A stretch of DNA of 64,000 nt from Gibbula magus. Its lineage: Eukaryota; Mollusca; Gastropoda; Trochida; Trochidae. A model generated the notes under the pieces. It did no database searches. It worked only from the letters and a program-made list of their open reading frames with translations, and was not told the DNA's origin. Within the stretch, counting starts at the first letter, position 1. Each line of letters starts with the position of its first letter. The position numbers and the translations under genes were made by a program. Positions 22,946-33,500 of this stretch are shown here, piece by piece. The stretch spans positions 29,997,457-30,061,456 of the forward strand of contig OW388290.1 of assembly GCA_936450465.1 (NCBI GenBank). Direction: 5' to 3'.

Positions 22946-23689
22946 GTAGTGCATGTTTTGAAAACATAAACGCATAAAGACTCCACATCATGTGAGAGTT
23001 TATGATAACCTCAGTATATTAAGTTCAAAATTCCCACACCTTTCTCACAGTCAAGCTGTATCTGTTAGTATTGAAAGGATAAGTAAGAAAGATGATGGTC
23101 AAAGTAGAGTAAAAGCTGCTCATTGTTTCATGTTGACTGAAATTAAAAAAATCCTAATTAGTATTCTTTGCTGAGCAAGCATTGATCCAAAGGGGGATAA
23201 CATTTGAAGTAATCTCTTCACCTTTAGAGTTAATTGACATAGTTTTATTTGAAAATGTATTCACCTTTTTTATGACGGTTACAATTGAAAACACTTTATT
23301 ATTTGCAATTTTTTTTTTGTGAATAGCAGTATCTTTCAATCTAATCAGTTATTATTTGTGATATGGGTTACTTTGTTTTCTTTTCTTATGACGGACCTAA
23401 ATAACGCATGTTCATCCCTCAAAGAACTACAGAATGGTTTGTCAATTTGCACAAGTCTACCTTATCAAAATATAAAATGTATAAACGATATTTGTTTTAT
23501 TATCAGATTTATTTTGTTTCGATTTCACAAATACCACTGTGAACTCCAATTGCAAGCAGCGTTGTCTTTGGTGGGGAAATAGTTTTAGGATTCGCATTAG
23601 ATGTATATATGGAATTCAAGGAAAGTAGTTTGGATACCAAGTTCATCAGATTGCTTTATTGCAAAGATATCACCCCAAATGTTGTTCAT
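22946..23689. other. Non-coding stretch
   Basis: An 87-codon frame at 23319-23582 is AT-rich and has no recognisable motif. No repeats seen. Confidence 0.45.
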
Positions 23690-24340
23690 TTCCATGGTAA
23701 AAACCCTTTTTAACTAAAGTTTTCGTGGAAAGTATTAAACCTAGGTGAATGAACTCTTTATTGACTACGTCAGTTTCGAACATTATTTTTACAGAGTTAT
23801 GGCTCCTGAATCTGTAATTGAACTTAGTATGAAAAGCATCGTGATGCTGCAAAGGGGACTTAAACCGTTACATCTAGATAAATGAAATAATGAAATTTTG
23901 CATGCAAGTAGTCCTGATGATTCTTTGGATTGAATTTGAAAGCATGTTCCGAAAAAGTAGCATTACAGAGTTTCCGCCCTTGAATCTGTGATTGAACTTG
24001 GTATGAATAAGGGCTGTGAAGCTTCAATGGGGACATGTTTTCTCGGAAAGTATTACATCTTACTGAATGGAATTTAGCCTGGAGGTAGTTCTGATGATAC
24101 TCGTCATCGAGTTCAAAAGTCAATTCTAACAATTCATTTTTAAAGTCATTACCCTTGAATCTATAATTGAACTTTGTGTGAATTACTGCTGTGAAGATTG
24201 AACAATTAGTCTACCTGAAAAATATTACATCTATGTGAATGAAATGTTGTACTATCAAAGACAATTCTAATGATACTATTTGTGACAAGATTATTATGCT
24301 CGAATTTGAACACAGTTCCATTAGCAGCTATAATGCTCAA
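23690..24340. repeat. Degenerate ~175-bp tandem repeat, about 3.5 copies
   Basis: The block CTTGAATCTGTRATTGAACTT recurs in varying form at about 23806, 23981 and 24156. GGAAAGTATTA..TCT and ATGAATG-AAT blocks recur at matching offsets. Short open frames on the minus strand are by-products of the repeat. Confidence 0.7.
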
Positions 24341-25049
24341 TCAACCGATATCTGATGTCCAGAGAGTGCGAGCCATACTCACTTTTTACTTCATCAATAA
24401 GTAATTGTGAGAAATCTGTGTTCAGACTCGCCCTTGCAAAACATGATAAATGTTAATGGGTATTATCAAGCTGGTGATGTGAGAGCGGATTAGTGATCTA
24501 CCAACGTTATGTACATATATAGAACATCATACTTGTGCATTTGGTTCGTTGTATTGAACGAGAAGATGTCATGGAAGCGTAACCATGGTTATGACGGAAC
24601 CATGGTTATGACGTCACAATAGTAAACCGTTGTGACGTCACAATGACGCAGCATCGCTAGCGAAGCTTTCGGCAAAGCGCTTTTCTTCCTTGGTAATGAT
24701 AATTTGAGTAACATTTTCCCTCTTGTGTTGTTAATATTAGGTCTAAATCCAAATTGATACTTTAATCAACGGAAACATTACTAGCAGTGTTAATAAAACA
24801 TACATTTCGGAGATTTAATTGGGAAAACATTGAAAATTACGGAGTTTGCCGAAGTTTAGAGAAAGTAGAACCGTCAGCCGTGCAATACGGAATTCACCGT
24901 GCAATACGGAAATCGACGACGGAATCCGTATTGCACCCCTGTATTACTATCTTAAGTTTACATGGGTATATAATAAATACTCAGGTCCTATCTCTGCAAG
25001 TTTAAAAGCTTATATTTCTCCAAATATGTGGTGGTGGTGACATTTCCGT
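24341..25049. other. Non-coding stretch with a small direct repeat
   Basis: AACCATGGTTATGACG occurs twice at 24581-24614 and TGACGTCACAAT twice at 24612-24645, giving three CRE-like octamers or close variants within 60 bp. Frames at 24787-25040 overlap and have no family resemblance. Confidence 0.4.
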
Positions 25050-25950
25050 TCCTTCCATACTTTTCAGCAAAGTTTATCTATTGAGTATTGCGTAATTCAA
25101 TGTATTATGTTACAAAGTTCAATTGTCATTACGCGGACTCACGTATCAGTCTTGAACTTTAGCAGACATTGGAGTGAATCAGGTGTGTTTTAATGCGAGT
25201 CGACTAAGCAAGGCAGGCATTATCACCGGAACACTTCCTTTAGTTCTGAATGTTGTTATTATCACCTCATTTCCCCTCAGTGACGCTGTGAAGCGTTTGA
25301 AGGACGAGGGCTACTGCAGACAAAAGAGTATCTAAATATACCATCAGCACCAGCACAGCAGCCTATGTTAGAGATAAGTATAATTACCTCCAATCCGCAA
25401 TGAGTTATGTCCTTGGAATAGAAGATGTATTGATTGTGCTGAGCATTACAGTAAGTATGTTTATATTTAGTATCCTCTTCCCAATTTCACTTGTCACCAG
25501 TTGTCACCGAGTAATAAACAAAACATTCCAAAATAGGAATTCAAATAGCAATAAAACATACAGCTATATGTAGTTAAATTAACGTGAGTTGAACCACAAT
25601 TAAGTTAACACATATAACTGCGATATTTCAATATCATTTACTGGTGAAATTAAGTCTGAAAGGTTTCTGGTCACAAGAACTATGATGGACCGTTCATCCG
25701 CTTAATGGAATTTCTTTTTATTTGATAAGGAAATTCAATCAATCATGTTTAAGAATATTCGAAATTCAAATTTGTACAAAAATGATTTGGTTATTTAGAG
25801 AGCTGGAAAATCATTTGGTTGCGTGAATTAGGCTAACACAGCGATTTATCACTGAAATAAGATTCGTACTAGAGGTTAAAAAAACTATCCCCAAACCATT
25901 TAAAATGCATTCAATTCTAGCCGTGAGAAAGCAGGAAAATATAACCAATC
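25050..25950 (+). repeat. Paralogous unit 4 of the local array
   Basis: Shares with unit 2 the run GCAGACATTGGAGTGAATCA (25163 versus 17167), the splice-acceptor-like tract, the short exon, and the downstream CTATGTTAGAGATAAGT block. It then continues to AAGTCTGAAAGGTTTCTGG (25651) and a GATTTATCACTGAAAT block. It is the most compact unit, with no SINE or MITE inserted, and probably the best guide to the ancestral layout. Confidence 0.72.
25281..25335 (+). CDS. Candidate short terminal exon, unit 4 (best preserved)
   Basis: The acceptor tract TTATCACCTCATTTCCCCTCAG-like sequence ends at 25280. One base completes a codon, then DAVKRLKDEGYCRQKSI and TAA at 25333-25335. This is the copy with the cleanest acceptor and a good donor-like GTAAGT 108 bases after the stop. 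No function can be given. Upstream exons are not identified, and a non-coding explanation remains open. Confidence 0.35.
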
Positions 25951-27842
25951 ATGGATGTCGAAGTACTTATGTTAAGTATAAACCTAAGAATACAGTATGT
26001 TGTATACTAGATAATTATAATGCAGAATCCTCATGCTTCGCATTCAATTGACCAGTCAAGTCGATGTTGTAAATGGCGGGTCGTATGACGGATCAGGATA
26101 TTAATGTTACTCCTATGGTAAATGTAGACGAATGGAATCGGTATCAATATATAGTATTATATAGTAAGAATCACATTGAACATTTATGAAGATATTCATA
26201 TTCTAAAATTTCAAATTGTGTTTCATATTACTACGCTTTATCCAATCATTCATTTCTGGTAACTTAATAATACACTTACTCTAAGGTGTCCCTGTTCTGA
26301 AATAAATCATGACAGTCGTTCATATCATCCCTCATAACTGCTTTGAGTAAACCTTCTGTCATTGAATTTGAAAAACCGATTTTAGTTGCAAGTAAACTGA
26401 GTATGAGAGAACTGAGAAAATATTCCATGTAATCATGATAGCGTTAGAGGTGGTGATATCACAATGTCATGTGTCAATGCCAACGCATCTTTATGCACTA
26501 TAATGAACTACTCATTCTGAAATAGGCAATGACATTCGCTGAAGTTGACAGTACTTGCCATTTTGGCATTACGCCTAGCTGCATCTCAATCTTAAGACAT
26601 CTCTGTTCACAGAATTTCACAATTCATTGGTACAGTACATTGGAGAATTTGCAAAATTTAAACTTTTCGTGATAACAAAAAATTGAGTCCTTAGTTTCTA
26701 CAAGTATCTTGTTATATTGTAGTTTCTACGGCAATACATGTACTTGATGGTTAACGCAACAACAACGTTGTCAGCATTGATTCAACACACGGTGACAAAG
26801 TTATTTTTCAATAATATTGACAGTATTTCATGATATTATAGCCAGTTTATTTGTTTTATAATATTTTTGAATGTCAAAGTCACTTTGTATATTTGGAAGT
26901 TATATACTATATATGTTGTTTCTTCTTACGTTCTTATTATATATTAGAAAGTGTATACGCTATTGTTCCACCAATGTTTTTCATTATATTTAATTATAAG
27001 ATTCTTGTAAAACATATATATTGAATGACTTTTAATTGCCTTCCTAATGTTTGTCTCTGTATTATACAGTTTATATTGTGTAATCCGTGAACACAGCAGC
27101 TTGCAGCGAAATGCAAAAGCGCAATATAGTAATATGATGCTATCCAAATAAACACTTATAAGAGGTTTTATTCCGTGATGTTGTCGATTTATTCCATATA
27201 AATTAGTTTTCAATGTCCAGTCTGTAGCCTCCGGCCGATTACCTTGGAGGTAATCTGAAGTGATGCAAGAAAATGGATCAGCCAGCGAGTTCTCATTGTC
27301 TGCGAGTTCATAATCATCTGAATATACACTTGGAATTGATTTAATATCACCACAGTTTGTAAACTTTGTCCTGCTCTCGGAATATTAGGATAAATTGAAT
27401 AAGTGATCAATTTACTTGTTTTGACAATTCATATAAATTTAAGCCGAGGGATTAAAATCGAAAACTTATAAAAACTGACAACATTTGTTATTTTATGAAC
27501 AGATAAAGTTTCAAAGTAGTTATAAAAAGCAACTGCTCGGAATATGACATATTCACACATAGCATCGATTAATCTTAATATTATAACAAAACTTTTAGTA
27601 GATGAGACAAACATTTGAATACTTATTTAGAGGATTTAATAACGTTAACACTTGATTCGACAAACGGGACCACCATTTTTTGAGAATAAGTCCCGGATCA
27701 AACGGCGCCAAACAACAGACTTCCTGGAGAGTCACTCAGCATATGTTAATATAATTTCTACAAAAAGAAATTTAGACACACATTGTAGACTGCCCAATAG
27801 ATAAAATACTTATTTAGACTCTGAGTTTGTTCATCACAATCT
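25951..27842. other. Non-coding stretch
   Basis: Minus-strand frames at 26944-27213, 27210-27410 and 27429-27614 are AT-rich and lack motifs or splice context. Nothing else was recognised. Confidence 0.45.
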
Positions 27843-28021
27843 CTAGTCAGGAACAACACTCATATTTTGGTGTTTCCATCCGAGATGTTTGATGCGAAGA
27901 TATCGCTCCCTTTTACGACCCCTGTATGGTGAACACTCAGATCGGTATTTAGTCTCCCAACATGTCACGCAACAATACCATTGGTTTCCCGAGGTTAACG
28001 AAATGTCATGGTTACTGATGT
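27843..28021 (-). CDS. Candidate terminal exon, Cys-rich basic C-terminus
   Basis: On the minus strand a strong 3' splice site (ATTTATCTCTCGTTTCAG) ends at 28022. Two bases complete a codon and 58 residues follow before TAG at 27843-27845. The peptide contains SGNQWYCCVTCWETKYRSEC and then a basic stretch (SPYRGRKRERYLRIKHLGW) ending SVVPD. There are four Cys in a C-C-x2-C-x8-C pattern. No start codon precedes it, so it would be a last exon entered in phase 1. The opposite strand is also open (27889-28164) with a donor-like CAGAAG|GTAAAT, so strand is not certain. It is compatible in phase with the GPCR exon at 44941-45220 but nothing else links them. No family is recognised, and a transposon-derived exon is possible. 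Confidence 0.35.
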
Positions 28022-28654
28022 CTGAAACGAGAGATAAATGTAATCAGAAGGTAAATACATATTTCAGTCTTTCAGCTTTGTTAGTCCTCTTTGCAGTTCG
28101 ATTATCGACGCGTCTCGTAAAACGAACCATTTCCAGAAAGCTGTTTCCTAGAAAGTTCAGCTGACAGATGCCATCAAATGAAATGCAGAAAAGAGATTAT
28201 TATATGATTTTGTTAATAATATATTTATGAAACGAGTAGGTGCTTTTGTATGTAACGAGCGCAAGCAAGTTAGATGCCGATAACATTCGCGAGTTTCATA
28301 AATATTATGGTTTTAAACGGGTTTAGTTTTTGATTTATTATTGCTTATATGAATCAAGCAATACTGCATTACAATCGCTGACGCTTAAATGTAAGTAGAT
28401 CATTGCGGTCACGGTGCTGACAACGGGGCGTCATATTTGAGCCATTATGACGTCATGCCAACCGGCAGCACGCGGTGTTTTACACCCTGTGTAATAAAAT
28501 AATACATTTATTAAACAGCTTCTTCAACAGGTACGAATGATTATAATCATTGTCTATTGCGTAAATTTAGCTGAAATACTGCATTGATCAAGAACGGTAC
28601 GTAATTGATTACAGTGGATAACTAGAACAGGAAGATTTTCTGGATAACAACTGC
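28022..28654. other. Non-coding stretch with foldback relic
   Basis: The part at 28205-28330 resembles the foldback repeat at 12021-12124. ATTATGACGTCATGCC near 28443-28458 includes a perfect TGACGTCA octamer. Confidence 0.4.
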
Positions 28655-28916
28655 TTTAATGTGAAAATACACGACGTTTCGGAGTACATACTCACTCCTT
28701 CATCAGGTGGAATGTAAGGGAAATAACAAAATATGGTACATTGTATACCATTCTCATGCTTCGACCCCCCTCATGTTTGTAAAACGAATGTACATGGTTC
28801 GAGTAGGCCATATGCATGCGAGTCAATTCCCTTCGAGAGGTCATTTTAATGTGTTGTTCAATCTGATTGGTGTAGCGATACCTAAACATTTTCAAGGTGG
28901 CAAAATGATGGAATGA
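28655..28916 (-). mobile_element. Interspersed repeat carrying a hammerhead-like core
   Basis: The minus strand has ATGAGAATGGTATACAATG and ACAAACATGAGGGGGG blocks related to 5365-5470, followed by the candidate ribozyme. A 67-codon minus frame (RSMRMVYNVP near its end) crosses the repeat. The combination of a repeat and a terminal hammerhead resembles the ends of Penelope-like retroelements, in which such ribozymes are known. No reverse transcriptase was found here. Confidence 0.45.
28670..28710 (-). ncRNA. Candidate minimal hammerhead ribozyme
   Basis: Minus-strand order: CCAC (28710-28707), CTGATGA (28706-28700), A, GGAGT (28698-28694), an 8-base loop, ACTCC (28685-28681), GAAA (28680-28677), C, GTC (28675-28673), GTG (28672-28670). 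Both conserved core boxes are exact. Stem II is 5 bp, stem I is CAC/GTG, the cleavage triplet is GUC, and stem III is reduced to the A-U and C-G pairs without a loop. Such tiny stem III forms would need to act as dimers, as reported for retroelement-associated hammerheads. Core match is direct; activity is inferred. Confidence 0.5.
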
Positions 28917-30202
28917 TCATCCATTTTGCTGTCTGATCTCTCAAAATCGCATGAGATCTAAAAATCTACCTCCCATGCTGAAGAGATCCACAACATTGTC
29001 GCTTTATAATATGAAAAACAACGTGCTATGTACAGCGCCATTAAATGGGATGGTATTCATAAGTTTGTTTGCATTTGTTACATTAAACGGCGATTATTCA
29101 AGACAAACGATAATCTATTAAGCGAAGGCTAAGATCTGGCGATTATTCAAGGCAGGTCATTAACAGTAGATTTACGATGTTCGTTTATTAACAAAGTTCA
29201 TGTATCTTACAAAATTCTCATATATTGGATGTTGCATTTAAACCAGAAATATGGATATACCTGCTTATGCTAAACGGAAAATAATATTCCTTTGAAACAT
29301 TTTAATGTTTAAGCATCTAAAAATGAAACTCAAAAGTGAATTTGTTGATTTTTCAGACAGCATGATACCGACTGAAAAAAGCAATGGTATTTTCATAGAA
29401 AACAGACACAAATATATACTTGGCTAAAATATCACACGAATACGCCCACCTTACATTACTTACATGCTAATAACGAGCTGAGTCTGAGATAGAAGTCAGA
29501 TTGATGTTCCCTCGAGTAGAACGTATTTTGATAGAATGGAACATGAGTGTTTTCTCCGCGCATGAAGGTTTTATTTTAAACATACATATTAACATCACAG
29601 CAGAGAAAACATCTAAGCAACTTATGTATACGGGAACCGTAACCACACAAGAATATTCAGCCATATAAAACAGTATCCAAAGGAATTCAATGTTACCAAC
29701 TTCATAGAAAACAATGTTTGGGAACTTTGTAATCTGGAAAGTTCAATTGTTGTTTAAACACTCTTAGCGCGCTCGTATGATTAAAGTAAAATCGATTGCG
29801 TTATTCGATTGTCAAATTCAATCAATAAATTCAGAGATTCTAGATTTTTTAATAACAGCCTCTTTGTTGTGAAGATACAAGGCGCTTTGGAGTAGATGGT
29901 GAAGGATCAATCACATACTTCAGAAAAGCAGTGTCTCTTCACAATAATTGCTTTAGATAGTAATTTTAAATGCCATTCATAGACTTGAACACATCAAAGT
30001 TTTAGATTAATTTAAGTGTCATGTCCCAATCAACAGGTTTGATTATTTAAGATATACAAGATACTCTTTTCAAACAGCTGGAATGGCAATTGTTTGTTGA
30101 AGTCAAATATCATTCAGCAAACTAAGTCAGGCTAGCTATGTAAATCATTCACTGAAATCTTGAAGTCGACAAGCTTAAACAGAGAGATCTAGTTCCATCA
30201 AC
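28917..30202. other. AT-rich non-coding stretch
   Basis: A partial direct repeat (GGCGATTATTCAAG) occurs at 29090 and 29138. No coding or mobile-element signal was recognised. Confidence 0.45.
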
Positions 30203-30783
30203 TAAACTCACGTGCAAAAGAAACGTCCCTATACAAAATACAAGATATTTCAATCGACGGGCGATATATGCGACTGAAACAGCGTTACATCATGTCCTCA
30301 GAACCCAACAATACTAATTATGAATTTTCAAAACATTATCTATTCATAACTCTGAGAAACACAAGTTTTAAGAAATGGTCGTTTTGGAATCTCCTTAACT
30401 AGACGTGATAGAAGCCTCAAAAGGCCAGTTTTGGCTTGTTTTGTGACGTCCTACAGTAATGACGCGTCAACAAATTTAAATCAAAGAAGGTTATTTATGT
30501 CGCGGTTATCTTTAATTAATTAAATTTCTACCTTTTCAATGTTTTAAACTAAAATACCAAATATTGTGGGCCAAAAACATCTTTAAAAAGCGATTTTAGC
30601 ACCCCATGTGTATTTTAACAGATGTAAAAATAAAAGAAGCATACTCTGATGTATGAAATTTTGAATACTTCTATACAAAACATGTGACTACCAAATACAT
30701 TCAAAATCTACTTTCTCCGACATCAATATTTCATTTTATACTGTTTTCAAAATGAGGGGACGTTTCTTTTGCACGTGAGTTTA
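30203..30783. mobile_element. 577-bp TA-flanked inverted-repeat element
   Basis: Left terminus AACTCACGTGCAAAAGAAAC (30205 on, continuing GTCCC) and its complement at the right end (30757-30781) form a near-perfect repeat of about 25 bp. TA lies directly outside each (30203-30204 and 30782-30783). No transposase ORF is present. Fragments of the family occur at 52-172 and, more diverged, around 47080-47160. Confidence 0.82.
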
Positions 30784-31296
30784 TATCTGAACAATATTCT
30801 GGTCAAAAACTCACCGAGTTCCCTTTTAAATCCAAATCTTTTTCTTTATTATTGATTGAATGAGGGTAACAAAGTTCATTTTGTCTCAGAAAACCAAAAT
30901 GATAATGGTTTCTAAAAGTAAAAGCAACTACTTAAATCGTTAGAACTTTATTTCAATTCCGACTCAGATGCTTAAAGCTTATTTCAGGCAATCTTGAAAA
31001 GTGCTTAAACGTTATGTGTTTTCTTGTAAGAACATTTGCGAAGAAATAATCCTTTTTAAGACATTTATGTTTTTTATTCTGGAAATAAATTCTTCTTAGA
31101 GACGTATGGAATTAAAAGCAAAAAACATACGCTGTTAACTTTATGCTGACAGAGAAATGACACTTTTGAAAAAGTTTAGGAATAAAATTGTTTAATGGGT
31201 TCCCCTACACCTGGATGCCCCTGTAAATGACACACTTCGAAGTGAAATCATTGAAAGTAGGTTACGCTTTTAGGATTGATTTCAAAATATGTATAT
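30784..31296. other. AT-rich spacer
   Basis: No feature recognised between the two inverted-repeat elements. Confidence 0.45.
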
Positions 31297-31300
31297 TTAA

Positions 31301-31790
31301 AGGTACATCCATTGTGTTGTTGGGGGTCAAATATGCCAAACGTTATAAATGGTCTTATTTTATCGAGAAGTACCAACTGTTAACGAAAAATACCATTTTT
31401 ATGATACTCGGCTTAGTATATTGATGATATGAAGGTAAAAGTATCGATTTCTGATCGAAAACCGGACAATGCACAGCGTGTGGCGCGCGCCAATGAGTCA
31501 AACGTAATTTTGGAATCTTATTTAAACCAGAAAACATAACAAATTTGGGTTGATAATGTTCAATAGGTCATATAACTACTGTGCATGTAAATAGGACGTG
31601 CACTTTCGGTTTCTGCACATGCATAATGATGTTACTCGATTTTAATTGGAAACTAGTAATTATGATATGTCTGGCGATTGGGGATGAATATGCAAGCTGA
31701 TTGAATTTGTTTGTATTGCAAACAGCACATATGATGTGTTGGAACGTCTTAAAGCCAAATAAAATGTTATGAAACACAATGGATGCACCT
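31301..31790. mobile_element. 490-bp TTAA-flanked MITE, same family as 16571-17053
   Basis: Termini AGGTACATCCATTGTGTT and the complement of AGGTGCATCCATTGTGTTTC, with TTAA at 31297-31300 and 31791-31794. Interior blocks (ATCGATTTCTGATCG, GTGTGGCGCGCGCCAATG, AACGTAATTTTGGAATCTTA) match the 16-kb copy in opposite orientation. Frames at 31227-31424, 31355-31537 and 31568-31834 fall in this element. Confidence 0.85.
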
Positions 31791-31794
31791 TTAA

Positions 31795-32729
31795 TGTTTG
31801 TGGTCTGCAGAAACTCCACGAGTGGAAACGTCAATTAAAATGAAATGCTTCCATAATTTCGAAATATAAAATATTGGGACATAAACATTCATAGTTATTT
31901 CCCTGAAAATGATATTCTGAATGGTGACGATAGTAAATTCCATTGAAGCTGCAGCAAAACAGGCAAACTATATGAGTGTCACACACTACCTGAATGTCTA
32001 AAACTGTTATCTTACAATTAACAAACGGTGGGTTAACATATTTTATGAACACATTCTAAACACATCCCGCATGTGTCGTGCATCGTTTCAGCAGTATGAG
32101 AACGGTGTTAAATATGAACAAATATTTTAGTTCAATTGTTGTACATGTAACATAGAACATATACATCTTAGTGAAACAATCATGGAGATGTAAAAAGTAT
32201 ATGCGATAGTTATACAAACATCCGCAGTATTCTAACTGCAAGACAATTTTAAGAACATGAGACATACTGATGCCTGCAAATACCGAACATTCTTAAGAGG
32301 TACAACTGATAAGTAGAGAACCTCAATTTACACAGACAAATCAAATTTATTTATTTTTCAACAAAGTTCCCTGCATTGTAATATACTTCTTTCATCGGTG
32401 ATTTGTTGCGTTTATAACAGTGCTATGTTAGACGACTAAACACTGTCCTTACCGGCAATAACGTCATCATTAAAATTGGTATAGCGGAAAGATATTTTGT
32501 CAGAGATGATACGGATGGGAGCCTGACGGAGCTACATGTAGCCGGGCAAGTGGGATGGGTGCTTCAGACGTTAAATTACACTTGTGACGTCATCCTATTG
32601 TTCTTTCACTCCATTATTTTTCAGTAATGGAGAGTTACATATCACATCATATTTTTTAACTAGAAATTTAATTTCTTTAACTTTCTAAAACATTTTTTAT
32701 AAAAAAGCAATACTTTGAGTGTAATTTAA
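31795..32729. other. Non-coding stretch
   Basis: A short sequence near 32610-32636 (CTCCATTATTTTTCAGTAATGGAG) is itself a small palindrome resembling the arms of the hairpin at 32730-32845. Confidence 0.45.
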
Positions 32730-32845
32730 GTAGGGTAATATCCTCGTAACTCTCCATTCCTTAAAAATAATGTGCCTCGGCCCCTTCGGGGCCTCGGCTC
32801 CATTATTTTTAAGGAATGGAGAGTTACTCGGACATTACCCTCTAC
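32730..32845. mobile_element. 116-bp near-perfect palindrome
   Basis: GTAGGGTAAT at the left end pairs with ATTACCCTCTAC at the right, and GTAACTCTCCATTCCTTAAA pairs with its exact complement inside. The centre is a GC-rich GGCCCCTTCGGGGCC hairpin with the very stable UUCG-type loop context. Foldback/MITE-like. The coding frames overlapping it are artefacts. Confidence 0.78.
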
Positions 32846-33267
32846 GTAAAACACAATGAAAGCCACTGATACAACAATATGTGAGGTGTACACTGGAACC
32901 TTGTCCTGGAAGAGAGTGACAACTTTAGTCAGATTCCCCAAGCTTTTTTCCATAATTGCCTTATTAGTGAACTACAATGTATAGTATAACCTGTGAATTG
33001 CTTGACCTTGTTGAAGTGCTCAATAACAAATTCAGCATCCCAGAATACTGTTGCCGTCAATGTTTCTGTCAAAAGAACTGTCCGTGCCTTCATTTGGGCT
33101 GCTGTCGTCACATGCTTCCATTGATGCGACTGTTCCTTCCACTCTCCTCGGGTTGAAAGTGGTGGACCCAGGTTCAATCCATTGTCACAAATCTATCAGC
33201 ATTCAATGAGGTGTCAAAAGCCTTGACACACATCGAACCGCAACTGTCCTCATTTCCAAATCACGTT
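32846..33267. other. Non-coding stretch
   Basis: An 82-codon minus frame (32929-33177) has no recognised motif. No splice-site support. Confidence 0.4.
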
Positions 33268-33500
33268 CTCTGCTGTGGAGAACTTATCAACATGCAGTAA
33301 TGTTTGGGTGCAATGCTTCACTGCAGTACTACCCACCGTTCACCAGGTCCAGCCGATTCGGGTAGGTTTTTACTGCATACATGTGCAACCATGGATTTGC
33401 AGGATTTATCCTCCCCGTAACAATACCAGCAGTCGTGATGTAAGTGAAACGCTCTTGAAACCGGCATTTAATCCCAACTCACCTCACTTCACCTCATTTC
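33268..33500 (+). mobile_element. SINE body without tRNA head, diverged
   Basis: Body blocks CAGTAATGTTTGGGTGCAAT, GTACTACCCACCGTTCACCAG, GTAAGTGAAACGCTCTTGAA and a CTCACCTCACTTCACCTC tail match the SINE family, at lower identity than the other copies. The head is missing, consistent with 5' truncation. Confidence 0.78.
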
